The notes: a model not told the origin generated them from the sequence alone. Shown: positions 1-7,562, numbered from the stretch's first letter. The stretch: DNA of 13,754 nt from Aliishimia sp963922415 (GCA_963922415.1 CAWUIP010000096.1:1-13754), one strand, 5' to 3'. Program-made: numbers and translations.

Positions 1-303
1 CCCTAGTGCGGGTTTTCGGGCTGGTGCGCGCGTGGTCCGCGTGGGAAATACTTCAACAAAACAGACCTTGAGACGCAGCTTTTCAATGTCGGTTTTGTCC
101 GCATCTCGCCAGTTCATGCCGGTAGAAGCGAACGGCAGGTGTACGAAAACGGCCCCTGCATTGAGAAAATCATCGTACCAGCCAAATGCAACGCGGATTG
201 AGGCGAAAACCCCCGTCTTGTCGCTGTATCAGCGGGCGATCCCCTTACGGACGCGCTGTTCTGGCGCTCGCGTACTATTTCGCCCCCAGCCGTAAGCGAC
301 CCC
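1..303. other. Gene-poor left flank, downstream of the leftward operon
   Basis: No intact, recognisable gene lies here. Frames are short and mutually antisense, and none shows a family motif together with a start and a Shine-Dalgarno sequence. A frame on the plus strand from 7 to 201 reads like degraded coding sequence and is listed separately. A small hairpin CGCTG-TAT-CAGCG (222-234) and a separated inverted repeat CTTACGG/CCGTAAG (244-250 and 290-296) lie just beyond the stop codon of the leftward operon. Neither is followed by a T-tract, so I do not call a rho-independent terminator. The stretch is less GC-rich than its neighbours. Confidence 0.5.
7..201 (+). pseudogene. Possible degenerate coding remnant (C-terminal fragment, family unsure)
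   Basis: Reading from base 7 to the TGA at 199-201 gives about 64 codons with mostly C/G third positions and a protein-like composition. A stretch with the look of FNKTDLETQLFNVGF at residues 16-30 resembles the C-terminal strand-helix region of class I SAM-dependent methyltransferases, but this is a weak, by-eye impression. An in-frame TAG lies at 4-6 and there is no start codon with a Shine-Dalgarno, so as it stands the frame is not an intact gene. It may be the tail of a broken gene lying mostly outside the window. The codon-aligned antisense frame also stays open from about 230 to the left edge, with its only ATG at 117. That makes the strand assignment uncertain. Confidence 0.22.
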
Positions 304-1398
304 TTAAAGGTAGACCTCAAACGGCTCCAGCCGCGTCCAGTCGAAGATGACGCCTGTGCCCGGCACGTCCGGCGCCACAGCGCGCCCGTCCGCGATCACA
401 AGCGGGCGCGTCGTGTAACGGTCGATCGGGAAAGAGTGCACTTCCAGCCACCCTTCGCTGCCCAGTCCTGACAAAAGCGACACATGCAACTCCTGCATCC
501 CGTGCGAGCACACGGGCACGCCGTGCTGGTTCGCCAGGTCCGCAACCTGCAAAAACCCTGTGATCCCGCCGCAGTTCGACGCGTCAGGCTGGATGAAGCT
601 GAGCCCGCCCTGCTCTAACGCCATTTCAAACTCGTGGATCGTATGCAGGTTTTCACCCTGAGATACAGGAACGCCGCTGGCCTCCCCCACCACTTTATAG
701 CCCGGGTAGTCGTCCGGGATGATCGGTTCTTCAAACCACAAAAGGTCCTGATCCTTCACCGCCTGCGAAAGCGAAATCGCGGCGTCGCGGGTTAAGGAAT
801 AATTGGCGTCAATGGCAAAGCCAGCCTCTGGCCCGATCTGCGCCCGCACCGCGCGGATGCGTTCGATATCTGTTGCTGCCTCTGGCTGACCCACCTTGAT
901 CTTCACGGCGCTTAGGCCTGCGTCGAGGTAGCCCTGCACGTGGTTCAGCAGCTTGGGCAGTGGAAAGGCCAGATCAATGCCGCCGCCATAGGCGTTGCAG
1001 CTTTGCGCCTTGCCGCCCACCATCGCAGCCAGGCTTTCGCCCCGCCCCTGCCCGCGCAGATCCCAAAGCGCGATATCGACGGCAGAGATCGCAAAGCTCA
1101 GAATGCCACCGCGCCCGACGTAATGCATGTGCCACTGCATCGCGTCATAAAGCGCTTCGACATCACCTGCGTCCTGGCCGATTAGAAACGGGGCGAGATC
1201 ATGCGTGATCATCGCGGCCGTCGCGTGCCCGCCGCGCCCACCGTTATAGGTGTAGCCCGTGCCAGTGCGGCCATCTTCCAGCGTGACGGTCGCCGTGATG
1301 AGGTGAAAGTGACTGTGATCGCCATGCTTGGCGTCCACCAAAACCTCATCTAGCGGCACCGCAAAAAGCCGTGCGTCGACGCGTGCTATCTTGCTCAT
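304..1398 (-). CDS. Enolase-superfamily acid-sugar dehydratase (mandelate racemase subgroup)
   Basis: A 364-residue mandelate racemase/muconate lactonizing enzyme-family protein, last gene of the leftward operon. Members abstract the alpha proton of an acid sugar bound to Mg2+ and usually dehydrate it to a 2-keto-3-deoxy acid. The sequence shows an N-terminal capping domain (about 1-125) and a barrel with the full catalytic set: KIK (K166, K168), metal ligands D197 (IDAN), E223 (FEEP) and E249 (QGEN), and the Asp-His dyad D272 (QPD) and H299 (CSHG). The KxK plus His-Asp dyad places it in the mandelate racemase subgroup. Overall it resembles talarate/galactarate or L-lyxonate dehydratases, but substrate cannot be assigned. 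The start at 1398 is preferred over the in-frame ATG at 1404 because it forms an ATGA overlap with the upstream dehydrogenase stop, indicating translational coupling. Cytoplasmic. Confidence 0.9.
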   Translation of the reverse strand: MSKIARVDARLFAVPLDEVLVDAKHGDHSHFHLITATVTLEDGRTGTGYTYNGGRGGHATAAMITHDLAPFLIGQDAGDVEALYDAMQWHMHYVGRGGILSFAISAVDIALWDLRGQGRGESLAAMVGGKAQSCNAYGGGIDLAFPLPKLLNHVQGYLDAGLSAVKIKVGQPEAATDIERIRAVRAQIGPEAGFAIDANYSLTRDAAISLSQAVKDQDLLWFEEPIIPDDYPGYKVVGEASGVPVSQGENLHTIHEFEMALEQGGLSFIQPDASNCGGITGFLQVADLANQHGVPVCSHGMQELHVSLLSGLGSEGWLEVHSFPIDRYTTRPLVIADGRAVAPDVPGTGVIFDWTRLEPFEVYL

Positions 1399-2324
1399 TG
1401 GCATTCTGGAACAGGCGTCTTCACGGTTCCATCCTCTTGAAATTGAAGTAGGTTATCGACGGCGAGCATCCCCATCGCGTGCCGCGTCTCTACCGTGGCA
1501 GAGCCCGCATGGGGCAGAAGAACGACATTGGGCATCGCCTTGAGCGCGTCGGGAATGCGCGGCTCGTCCGCGAAGACATCCAGCCCTGCCCAACCCAGCG
1601 TTCCGCCCGAAAGGGCGGCGACCAGGGCCACTTCATCCACAACCGAACCGCGCGCGACATTGATCAAGGTGCCTTGCGGGCCCAGTGCTGCCAGGACCTC
1701 GGCGCTGACCAAGCCCTGCGTGGCGGCCCCTCCCGGCGTGATGACGATCAGCGCGTCTGATCGCTGCGCCATCTCGACCAAGTCCGGCACGTGTTCAAAC
1801 GGCACGTCCTTCGGTGTGCGGCTGTGATAGAGGACGGTTGGCGACCACGGCGCCAGTTTGCGGGCAATCTCTTGCCCGATGCGCCCCATCCCCAGAATGC
1901 CGATGGTTTGATGATCCACCGATCGCGTCAAGGGCGCGTTGCCTTGGCGTTCCCAATCGCCAGAGCGAGCCCAGGCCTCGTCCCGCAAAAGCTCCCGATA
2001 ACAAGCCATAAGCAGCAGGATCGCGGTGGTTGCGACTTCGGCGTTCAACACGTCGGGCGTGTGCGTCGCCACAACGCCACGCGCCACGCAGGCGCCCGTG
2101 TCGATGTTGTCGTACCCAACGCCATAGCAAGAGACCATTTGCAGGTCCGGCAGCGCCGCCATGATCTCTGCCGACACGCCGATATGCCCGTCGGTGAGGG
2201 CCTGGCGAACCGGCTGTCCTGCCAGTTTGGCCGGATCACGCGTCTCGATCAGGGTAAACCGATCTGACAGACGCGCGCGCATGGCATCTGTCAGTCCGCA
2301 GAGGACCAGAAGCGGCTCAGGCAT
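1395..2324 (-). CDS. D-isomer 2-hydroxyacid dehydrogenase (glyoxylate/hydroxypyruvate reductase type)
   Basis: A 309-residue cytoplasmic dehydrogenase interconverting 2-oxo acids and D-2-hydroxy acids, of the glyoxylate/hydroxypyruvate reductase (GHPR) branch. Visible features are the nucleotide-binding motif GMGRIG (145-150), catalytic R225 in NVARGSVVDE, E254 in FADEP, and H272 in LLPHAGSAT. After the second Rossmann strand there is HSRT (167-170) instead of an acidic residue, which in this family usually indicates NADPH preference. Its start overlaps the upstream hydrolase by 8 bases and its stop overlaps the downstream enolase-type gene by 4, so the three are probably made from one coupled transcript. 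A plausible job is reducing glyoxylate, hydroxypyruvate or another 2-oxo acid arising from the two- or three-carbon fragment left after diketo-acid cleavage. The family is clear; the substrate is inference. Confidence 0.9.
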   Translation of the reverse strand: MPEPLLVLCGLTDAMRARLSDRFTLIETRDPAKLAGQPVRQALTDGHIGVSAEIMAALPDLQMVSCYGVGYDNIDTGACVARGVVATHTPDVLNAEVATTAILLLMACYRELLRDEAWARSGDWERQGNAPLTRSVDHQTIGILGMGRIGQEIARKLAPWSPTVLYHSRTPKDVPFEHVPDLVEMAQRSDALIVITPGGAATQGLVSAEVLAALGPQGTLINVARGSVVDEVALVAALSGGTLGWAGLDVFADEPRIPDALKAMPNVVLLPHAGSATVETRHAMGMLAVDNLLQFQEDGTVKTPVPECQ

Positions 2325-3162
2325 CCTGCCGCACGTTTTGGCGCTGACGGCCGAGGCCTTCGATCTCCAGTTCCATCACATCGCCGACCTTCAGGAAGAC
2401 TGGATCGGGCTTCATGCCGAGGCCCACGCCGGGGGGTGTCCCGGTCGAGATCACGTCGCCGGGGTGCAGCGTGAAAAGGTGGCTGAGGTGTTCGATAATT
2501 TCGGCGACCGTAAAGATCATGGTCGCCGTGCTACCAGTTTGCATGCGCTTGCCGTTCACATCCAGCGACATGGCGAGGTTTTGCGGGTCAGCCACCTCGT
2601 CGCGGGTCACAAGCCAGGGGCCAGTCGGACCGAACGTGTCGCAGGATTTGCCCTTGGTCCACTGGCCTGTGAGGTTTGCCTGGAAGTGGCGTTCGGACAC
2701 GTCATTAATCACGCAATAGCCCGCGACATGGTTGAGCGCGTCTTCCTTCGAGACGTACTTGGCCTCGGTCCCGATCACGACACCAAGCTCAACTTCCCAG
2801 TCAGTTTTCTCCGATCCCCGAGGCATCACGACGTCGTCATTTGGCCCAACCACGGCAGAGTTGGCTTTGAAGAAGAGGATTGGGTGTTCGGGGATGGCCG
2901 CGCCCGTTTCGGCGGCATGATCCGAATAGTTGAGGCCGATGCACAAGAACTTTCCGATGGCGCCGACACAGGGGCCAATGCGCGGGTCGCCGTCAACCGC
3001 GGGCAGGCTCGCGGGATCAATTGCGCGCAATTGGTCGAGCGCTGCATCGCCCAGTGTCGCGCCGGTGATGTCGTCAATGTGACCCGAGAGGTCCCGCAGG
3101 ACGTCACCATCCATCAGGCCAGGTTTCTCTGCGCCGGGCGCGCCATAGCGTACGAGTTTCAT
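2317..3162 (-). CDS. FAH-family hydrolase, probable 2,4-diketo-3-deoxy sugar-acid hydrolase
   Basis: A 281-residue fumarylacetoacetate-hydrolase-family protein. Relatives with this N-terminus (MKLVRYGAPG...) include 2,4-diketo-3-deoxy-L-fuconate/rhamnonate hydrolases, which split the diketo acid into pyruvate and a 2-hydroxy acid; automatic annotation often calls them ureidoglycolate lyase. The fold's metal ligands are visible as E123 and E125 in DWEVELGVVIG and D154 in INDVSER. Also present are the K169-G-K171 region before CDTFGP and the GTPPGVG loop (241-247). The frame stays open upstream to 3246, but that extension reads through an inverted repeat. The start at 3162 is chosen because GGAGGA lies 7 bases upstream and the protein begins at the usual family position. 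Pairing with an upstream SDR strongly suggests the oxidise-then-cleave branch of non-phosphorylative sugar degradation. Confidence 0.9.
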   Translation of the reverse strand: MKLVRYGAPGAEKPGLMDGDVLRDLSGHIDDITGATLGDAALDQLRAIDPASLPAVDGDPRIGPCVGAIGKFLCIGLNYSDHAAETGAAIPEHPILFFKANSAVVGPNDDVVMPRGSEKTDWEVELGVVIGTEAKYVSKEDALNHVAGYCVINDVSERHFQANLTGQWTKGKSCDTFGPTGPWLVTRDEVADPQNLAMSLDVNGKRMQTGSTATMIFTVAEIIEHLSHLFTLHPGDVISTGTPPGVGLGMKPDPVFLKVGDVMELEIEGLGRQRQNVRQDA

Positions 3163-3181
3163 GCGTGTCTCCTCCAAAGGC

Positions 3182-3248
3182 GGGTGCGGGCGGTGCCGCA
3201 CCTTACGGGTTCTGAACTGGGACGTAAGGTGCGGCACCGTCCGCACCC
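3182..3248. repeat. 26-bp near-perfect inverted repeat between dehydratase and hydrolase genes
   Basis: The left arm (3182-3207) and right arm (3223-3248) are reverse complements over 26 bases except for one position that forms a G-U pair in the plus-strand RNA. The intervening loop is 15 bases (3208-3222). Each arm itself contains a small palindrome of the form GGTGC-N-GCACC, so either one long hairpin or two small ones can form. On the leftward mRNA it starts 8 bases after the dehydratase stop codon and ends 6 bases before the GGAGGA of the hydrolase. There is no U-tract of terminator type, so processing, mRNA stability, attenuation or a dispersed intergenic repeat are the likelier roles. 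Confidence 0.85.
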
Positions 3249-3256
3249 CACTTTTG

Positions 3257-5047
3257 TTAATGGTTGTCGCGTGGCAGGCCTTTGCGCGCGATGTCTTGAT
3301 AGCCCGCAGCGCCCTCCAAGGTCATGCCTTCATCAAACCGCCCAACGCGGGCGCGAAAGATGTCCTGCCAGGGCGTTTGGCTCTCTGGGTAGGGATAGCC
3401 CCCTGCCGCCTCCAGCGCGCGGGCGCGCTCCGCCAAGTCCTCGGTCGACACGAGCATGTCTGCGGTGCACTTTTCGAGATCGATCCGCACCCGGTCGCCG
3501 GTCTGCAACAGCGCCAGTCCACCCCCTGTCGCCGCCTCGGGCGAGGCATTCAGGATTGACGGCGAGCCAGATGTCCCCGACTGGCGCCCGTCGCCGATAC
3601 AGGGCAGCGCCTGAATGCCTTCCTTCAAGAGGTAATCGGGCGCGCGCATATTCACGACTTCCGCCCCCCCCGGATAGCCAACCGGCCCGGCGCCGCGCAT
3701 GAACAGCACGCAGGTCTCATCAATCCCCTCCGCCGGGTCGTCAATCCGGTGGTGGAAATCTTCGGGCCCATCAAAGACCACCGCGCGCCCCTCGAACGCG
3801 TTCGGATCGTCGGGATTCGACAAATAGCGGTCCCGAAACTCCTCCGAGATCACGCTGGTCTTCATGATCGCACTGTCAAAGAGGTTGCCCGTGAGGTTGA
3901 TGAACCCCGCCGCGGCGACCAATGGATCGCTCACTGGGCGGATCACATCGGCATTGCCGGACCGCGCCGCGCCGCAATTCTCGGCCATTGTTTTGCCATT
4001 CGCGGTCATGGCGTCGGGATGCGGCAGCAGATCCGCCTCCAACAACTCGCCCACCACGGCAGGCACGCCGCCAGCCTGTTGGTAGTCTTCGCCCAAGTAT
4101 TTGCCCGCAGGCTGCAGGTTCACAATCAGTGGCACCTGATGGCCCAACCGCTGCCAGTCGTTATTGTCAAGCGGCACGCCCAAATGGCGCGCGATGCCGT
4201 TGAGGTGGATCGGCGCATTGGTCGACCCGCCAATGGCGGAATTGATCACAATCGCATTCTCGAAAGCTTCGCGCGTCATGATGTCAGAGGGGCGCAGATC
4301 CTCCCACACCATGTCAACGATCCGCTGACCCGTCGCATAGGCCATCTGCCCCCGCTCGCGGTAAGGCGCGGGGATCGCGGCCGAACCTGGGAGTTGCATC
4401 CCCAGCGCTTCGGCGAGCGAGTTCATTGTGGTCGCCGTGCCCATCGTGTTGCAATAGCCCACCGACGGGGCCGAGGCCGCCGCAATCTCCATAAACCCGT
4501 CATTGTCGATCTCGCCGCGCGCCAACATCTCGCGCGCTTTCCAGATCACTGTGCCCGAGCCCGCGCGCTCCCCCTGCCACCAGCCGTTCAACATCGGCCC
4601 AACCGACAGCGCAATCGACGGAATGTTCACCGTCGCCGCCGCCATAAGAAGCGCAGGCGTGGTCTTGTCGCACCCGATCGTTAGGACCACACCGTCCAGC
4701 GGATAGCCATAAAGCGTCTCAACAAGGCTCAGATAGGCCAAGTTCCGATCCAGCATCGCCGTGGGCCGCTTGCCGGTCTCTTGGATCGGGTGCACCGGGA
4801 CTTCGATACAAGTCCCGCCCGCCGCGATGATCCCGTCCCGAACCCGCTTCGCCAGTTCAATGTGGTGGCGGTTGCAAGGCGACAGGTCGCTCCCCGTCTG
4901 CGCAATCGCGATGATCGGCTTGCCCGATTGCAACTCTTCGCGCGTCAGCCCGTAGTTCAAATACCGCTCGAGATAGAGCGCGGTCATCTCCGGATTGTCC
5001 GGGTTGTTGAACCACTTTTGCGAGCGCAGCGCTGGCTTATCGGTCAT
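3257..5047 (-). CDS. IlvD/Edd-family Fe-S sugar-acid dehydratase (D-xylonate dehydratase-like)
   Basis: A 596-residue dehydratase of the IlvD/Edd family that converts an aldonate to its 2-keto-3-deoxy acid using an iron-sulfur cluster and Mg2+. The three cluster cysteines are visible: C58 in SDLSPCNR, C126 in GCDKTT and C199 in GYCNTMGTA. K128 occupies the lysine position that is carboxylated in characterised sugar-acid members. The N-terminus (WFNNPDNPEMTALYLER), the PVHPI segment and the C-terminal GDGRQSGTSGSPSILNASPE match what I recall of Caulobacter xylonate dehydratase closely along the full length. L-arabonate and D-gluconate/galactonate dehydratases are near relatives, so the substrate is likely a C5 or C6 aldonate but not certain. 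It is the second gene of the leftward operon, 48 bases after the SDR. The start at 5047 has only a modest AAGGGA ribosome-binding site. Confidence 0.92.
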   Translation of the reverse strand: MTDKPALRSQKWFNNPDNPEMTALYLERYLNYGLTREELQSGKPIIAIAQTGSDLSPCNRHHIELAKRVRDGIIAAGGTCIEVPVHPIQETGKRPTAMLDRNLAYLSLVETLYGYPLDGVVLTIGCDKTTPALLMAAATVNIPSIALSVGPMLNGWWQGERAGSGTVIWKAREMLARGEIDNDGFMEIAAASAPSVGYCNTMGTATTMNSLAEALGMQLPGSAAIPAPYRERGQMAYATGQRIVDMVWEDLRPSDIMTREAFENAIVINSAIGGSTNAPIHLNGIARHLGVPLDNNDWQRLGHQVPLIVNLQPAGKYLGEDYQQAGGVPAVVGELLEADLLPHPDAMTANGKTMAENCGAARSGNADVIRPVSDPLVAAAGFINLTGNLFDSAIMKTSVISEEFRDRYLSNPDDPNAFEGRAVVFDGPEDFHHRIDDPAEGIDETCVLFMRGAGPVGYPGGAEVVNMRAPDYLLKEGIQALPCIGDGRQSGTSGSPSILNASPEAATGGGLALLQTGDRVRIDLEKCTADMLVSTEDLAERARALEAAGGYPYPESQTPWQDIFRARVGRFDEGMTLEGAAGYQDIARKGLPRDNH

Positions 5048-5095
5048 TCCGTCGTCCCTTGTTTTACTTGCATCACAATTCGCTCCTGCGTGGCC

Positions 5096-5848
5096 CTAGC
5101 CCGACCACCCGCCGTCAATCACAAAGGGCTGCCCGGTTGTAAAGGCGCTCTCGTCGCTGGCCAGATACACAACAAGGGCGGCAATCTCCTCGGCCTTGGC
5201 GACCCGGCCCATAGGCTGGCGCGCGACAAAGGCTTCCAGGGCGGCTTCATAGGATCCCATCTCTTCGCCCAGCGCTTTCACGCGGTCGTGCCAGGATGGG
5301 CTTTCCACCGTGCCCGGGCAGATGCAGTTACAGCGAATACCCGATTTGATGTAGTCGACGGCAACGGATTTCGTCATCCCGATCACGGCGGCCTTCGTGG
5401 TGCCATAGACAAAGCGGTTGGGCGCACCGATCACAGAGGACGCCGCCGACGACATGTTGATGATCGATCCCCCGCCGCGTTCCAACATGCCCGGCAGCGC
5501 TGCGCGGATTGTGCGAAACATGGCGCGCACGTTCAAATCAAAGGCAAAATCCCAATCGGCATCGGTCGCGGTCAACACGTCGCCGTGATGCACAAAGCCC
5601 GCACAGTTGAACAGCACGTCCGGGGCCGCGTGCCCAACACCTTCGGCGACCGATGCATCATCGCGCACATTCAACTCAAACGTCTCCAGCGTTCCTTCTG
5701 CAAGGGACGAGACCTCTGCCAGCGCATCCGCATCCACATCTGTCGCGAAAACATGCGCCCCTTCAGCCGCCGCAGCCAGCGCTGAGGCGCGGCCAATGCC
5801 TTGACCCGCGGCGGTGATCAACACCCGTTTTCCTGCAAGACGTCCCAT
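5096..5848 (-). CDS. SDR dehydrogenase, probable 2-keto-3-deoxy sugar-acid (KDF-type) dehydrogenase
   Basis: A 250-residue classical short-chain dehydrogenase, first gene of the leftward operon. It shows the cofactor motif TAAGQGIG (12-19), D37 after the second strand (FATDVD, favouring NAD+), NCAG (81-84), N106, and catalytic S134, Y148 and K152. It resembles the BDH2/DHRS6 and 2-keto-3-deoxy-L-fuconate dehydrogenase branch, including NRFVYGTTKAA and IRCNCICPGT. Three arginines (R145, R189, R210) sit where that branch holds the substrate carboxylate. Expected reaction: NAD-dependent oxidation of the C4 hydroxyl of a 2-keto-3-deoxy acid to a 2,4-diketo acid, the substrate of the FAH-family hydrolase two genes downstream. 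The frame is open to 5902, but AGGGAGAA just upstream of the ATG at 5848 and the family N-terminus set this start. Confidence 0.9.
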   Translation of the reverse strand: MGRLAGKRVLITAAGQGIGRASALAAAAEGAHVFATDVDADALAEVSSLAEGTLETFELNVRDDASVAEGVGHAAPDVLFNCAGFVHHGDVLTATDADWDFAFDLNVRAMFRTIRAALPGMLERGGGSIINMSSAASSVIGAPNRFVYGTTKAAVIGMTKSVAVDYIKSGIRCNCICPGTVESPSWHDRVKALGEEMGSYEAALEAFVARQPMGRVAKAEEIAALVVYLASDESAFTTGQPFVIDGGWSG

Positions 5849-5879
5849 GCGCTTCTCCCTGATGATCTTGTTATCTGCG

Positions 5880-5907
5880 TTGACGCGGCCCGCGCGGCTC
5901 ATATCCT
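5880..5907 (+). promoter_or_regulatory. Candidate promoter for the DenD-like gene
   Basis: Within the 79-base divergent gap, TTGACG (5880-5885) and TATCCT (5902-5907) are separated by 16 bases, a reasonable but not strong sigma-70-like pair. A start a few bases on would give a very short leader containing GGAGGAG (5915-5921) before the ATG at 5928. GCGTTGACGC (5878-5887) and CCGCGCGG (5890-5897) are small palindromes that could bind a regulator. This is by-eye and low certainty. Confidence 0.28.
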
Positions 5908-5927
5908 AGAGGTCGGAGGAGCGCAGC

Positions 5928-6908
5928 ATGACACACGTATTGATTATTGGCGGCGGCGGTATGGTGGGGCAAAAACTGGCCCAGCGCATTGCCGATCACG
6001 GGCTGAATCGCGAAACACCGCAGGTGACGCTCTATGACCTCGGATTTCCCGAGGTTGGCGCCCCTGCGCAGGCCCGTATCACAGGCAACCTCACGGATGA
6101 CGGCGCGATGGCGAAACTCGCGGCGCAACGGTTCGACGTGATCTTCCATTTGGCGTCGATTGTCTCGGGCGAGGCCGAGACCGACTTTGAAAAAGGCTGG
6201 TACACCAATATGTTGCCGACCTGGGCACTCTTGGAAGCGCTGCGCGGCGAACACGACGCCTCGGGCGGGGCTTACGTGCCCAAGCTCATCTTCACCTCGT
6301 CCATCGCAGTCTTTGGTGGCCCTTACCCCGACAAGATCCATGACGAATTCCTGAACGCGCCACAAACCTCTTACGGGGCGCAGAAAGCCATCAACGAATT
6401 GATGGTCACCGACTTTGCGCGCAAAGGCTTCATCGACGGGATGTCGGTGCGGCTGCCCACCATTTGCGTCCGGCCGGGAAAGGCGAACCTTGCGGCGTCC
6501 AGTTTCTTTTCCGGCATCATCCGAGAGCCACTCAATGGGCAAGAGGCGATCTTGCCGGTGCCCGACACAGTGCGCCATTGGCATGCCTCGCCACGTTCGG
6601 CGGCGCGCTTTTTGACCCACGCGGCAGGCCTGGACACCGCCCGGCTTGAGGGGCGCCGCGCCCTCACGCTGCCGGGGTTCTCGTGCACCGTCGCGGAACA
6701 GATCGAGGCTTTGCGGCGCGTCGCCGGACAAAAGGCCGTGGATTTGATTCGACCCGAACCCAACGCGGCAATCCAAAAAATCGTGGGCGGCTGGCCGCGC
6801 GACTTTGATCCGGCACGCGCGCTTGCGCTGGGGTTCGAAGCCGAAAGCAGCTTTGACGAAATTATCGAGGTGTACCTGCAAGACGATTTGCCCTCAGCCC
6901 ACCAGTGA
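5928..6908 (+). CDS. denD: DenD-like NAD-dependent epimerase/dehydratase-family sugar-acid dehydrogenase
   Basis: A 326-residue extended short-chain dehydrogenase. It has GGGGMVG (8-14) at the NAD-binding loop, D37 at the end of the second strand (LYDLG), FTSSIAVFGG (122-131) carrying the catalytic serine, and Y149-x3-K153 in SYGAQKAIN. The segments HLASIVSGEAE, RLPTICVRPG, and SFFSGIIREPLNGQEA are characteristic of D-erythronate dehydrogenase (DenD), which oxidises the 2-hydroxyl of D-erythronate. The usual DenD partners (the DUF1537 kinase OtnK, OtnC, OtnI) are not in this window, so it may act on a different sugar acid here. GGAGGAG 7 bases upstream supports the ATG at 5928. It diverges from the SDR operon and its 3' end overlaps the convergent gntR gene by 15 bases. 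The family call is strong; the substrate is open. Confidence 0.85.
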   Translation: MTHVLIIGGGGMVGQKLAQRIADHGLNRETPQVTLYDLGFPEVGAPAQARITGNLTDDGAMAKLAAQRFDVIFHLASIVSGEAETDFEKGWYTNMLPTWALLEALRGEHDASGGAYVPKLIFTSSIAVFGGPYPDKIHDEFLNAPQTSYGAQKAINELMVTDFARKGFIDGMSVRLPTICVRPGKANLAASSFFSGIIREPLNGQEAILPVPDTVRHWHASPRSAARFLTHAAGLDTARLEGRRALTLPGFSCTVAEQIEALRRVAGQKAVDLIRPEPNAAIQKIVGGWPRDFDPARALALGFEAESSFDEIIEVYLQDDLPSAHQ

Positions 6909-7562
6909 CACGCGGTCATTTCGCAGTTGCGGCAACAGGTGCCGCTGAAAATGCGCGTGGATGCGCGACTGCATCAGATCCGGATCGCCAGAAATTGCAG
7001 CGTCCACGATGTTTTTGTGCTCCACGATGTTGGCCGCCAGGTCTTTTAGCGCCTTGTCCGCCATCACATTGATCTGCCGGTAGCAGTGATAAACCTGTAG
7101 GTGCAGCGCAATCAGCATGTCCGACCCGCAGGCAGAGATAAGCGTTTGGTGGAACTCAAGCTCTGCGGCCATCCACAGCGCGGGAAGGTCACCTTCCATG
7201 CCCATCACCTGCATGCGGCTTTCGATATGGCCGAGCTTATGGTGGGCCGCCGCCAGCCGCGCCTCCCAATCCACGCTTTGGCGCGCCATGGACCGCACTG
7301 CGCCCTGGGTTTCCAACAGGATTCGGGTCTGGGTGATGTCATGCTGCCGCTCAACTGAATAGTCGGGCATGCGAAATCCGCGCTGCTCTTGAAACTCGAC
7401 AAGACCGACCGCCGACAAGCGCAACAGTGCCTCGCGTATGGTGCTGGCCGCACAGCCGTAGCGCGTGCGCAGCACCTCTGCCCGCAGCTTGGTGCCATAG
7501 TCAAACTCACCCGACACCAAACGGAGGCGTAGGTCTTCGAATATGTCTATGTCTTGCGGCAT
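6894..7562 (-). CDS. GntR-family (FadR/FCD subfamily) transcriptional regulator
   Basis: A 222-residue regulator. An N-terminal winged helix (about 6-65) includes the recognition-helix signature ASTIREALLRLSAVGLVE (39-56). A C-terminal all-helical FCD ligand-binding domain (about 72-212) follows. Likely metal-binding positions are E134 and H138 in AELEFHQ, H182 in VEHKN, and H204 in IHAHFQRH; having Glu where Asp is common is a minor variation. FCD regulators typically bind a carboxylate or sugar-acid inducer. The start at 7562 is chosen over 7634 because GGGAGG lies just upstream and the wing domain then starts at its usual distance; the longer version would run through the regulatory region. 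It sits between the two catabolic blocks and is transcribed away from dctP, so it is the obvious candidate to control the locus and itself. Confidence 0.9.
   Translation of the reverse strand: MPQDIDIFEDLRLRLVSGEFDYGTKLRAEVLRTRYGCAASTIREALLRLSAVGLVEFQEQRGFRMPDYSVERQHDITQTRILLETQGAVRSMARQSVDWEARLAAAHHKLGHIESRMQVMGMEGDLPALWMAAELEFHQTLISACGSDMLIALHLQVYHCYRQINVMADKALKDLAANIVEHKNIVDAAISGDPDLMQSRIHAHFQRHLLPQLRNDRVSLVG

Noticed and set aside
244..296. CTTACGG/CCGTAAG inverted repeat as a transposon end or terminator
   Set aside because: Seven-base arms 39 bases apart with no T-tract, target duplication or transposase nearby; easily chance.
3163..3246. N-terminal extension of the FAH-family hydrolase to an ATG at 3246
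   Set aside because: The added residues are encoded by the inverted repeat and precede the strong GGAGGA and ATG at 3162 that match the family start.
2161..3702. 513-codon open frame on the plus strand
   Set aside because: It lies antisense to the well-supported hydroxyacid dehydrogenase, FAH-family hydrolase and IlvD-type genes, crosses the inverted repeat and shows no family motif. Long antisense frames are expected in high-GC DNA.
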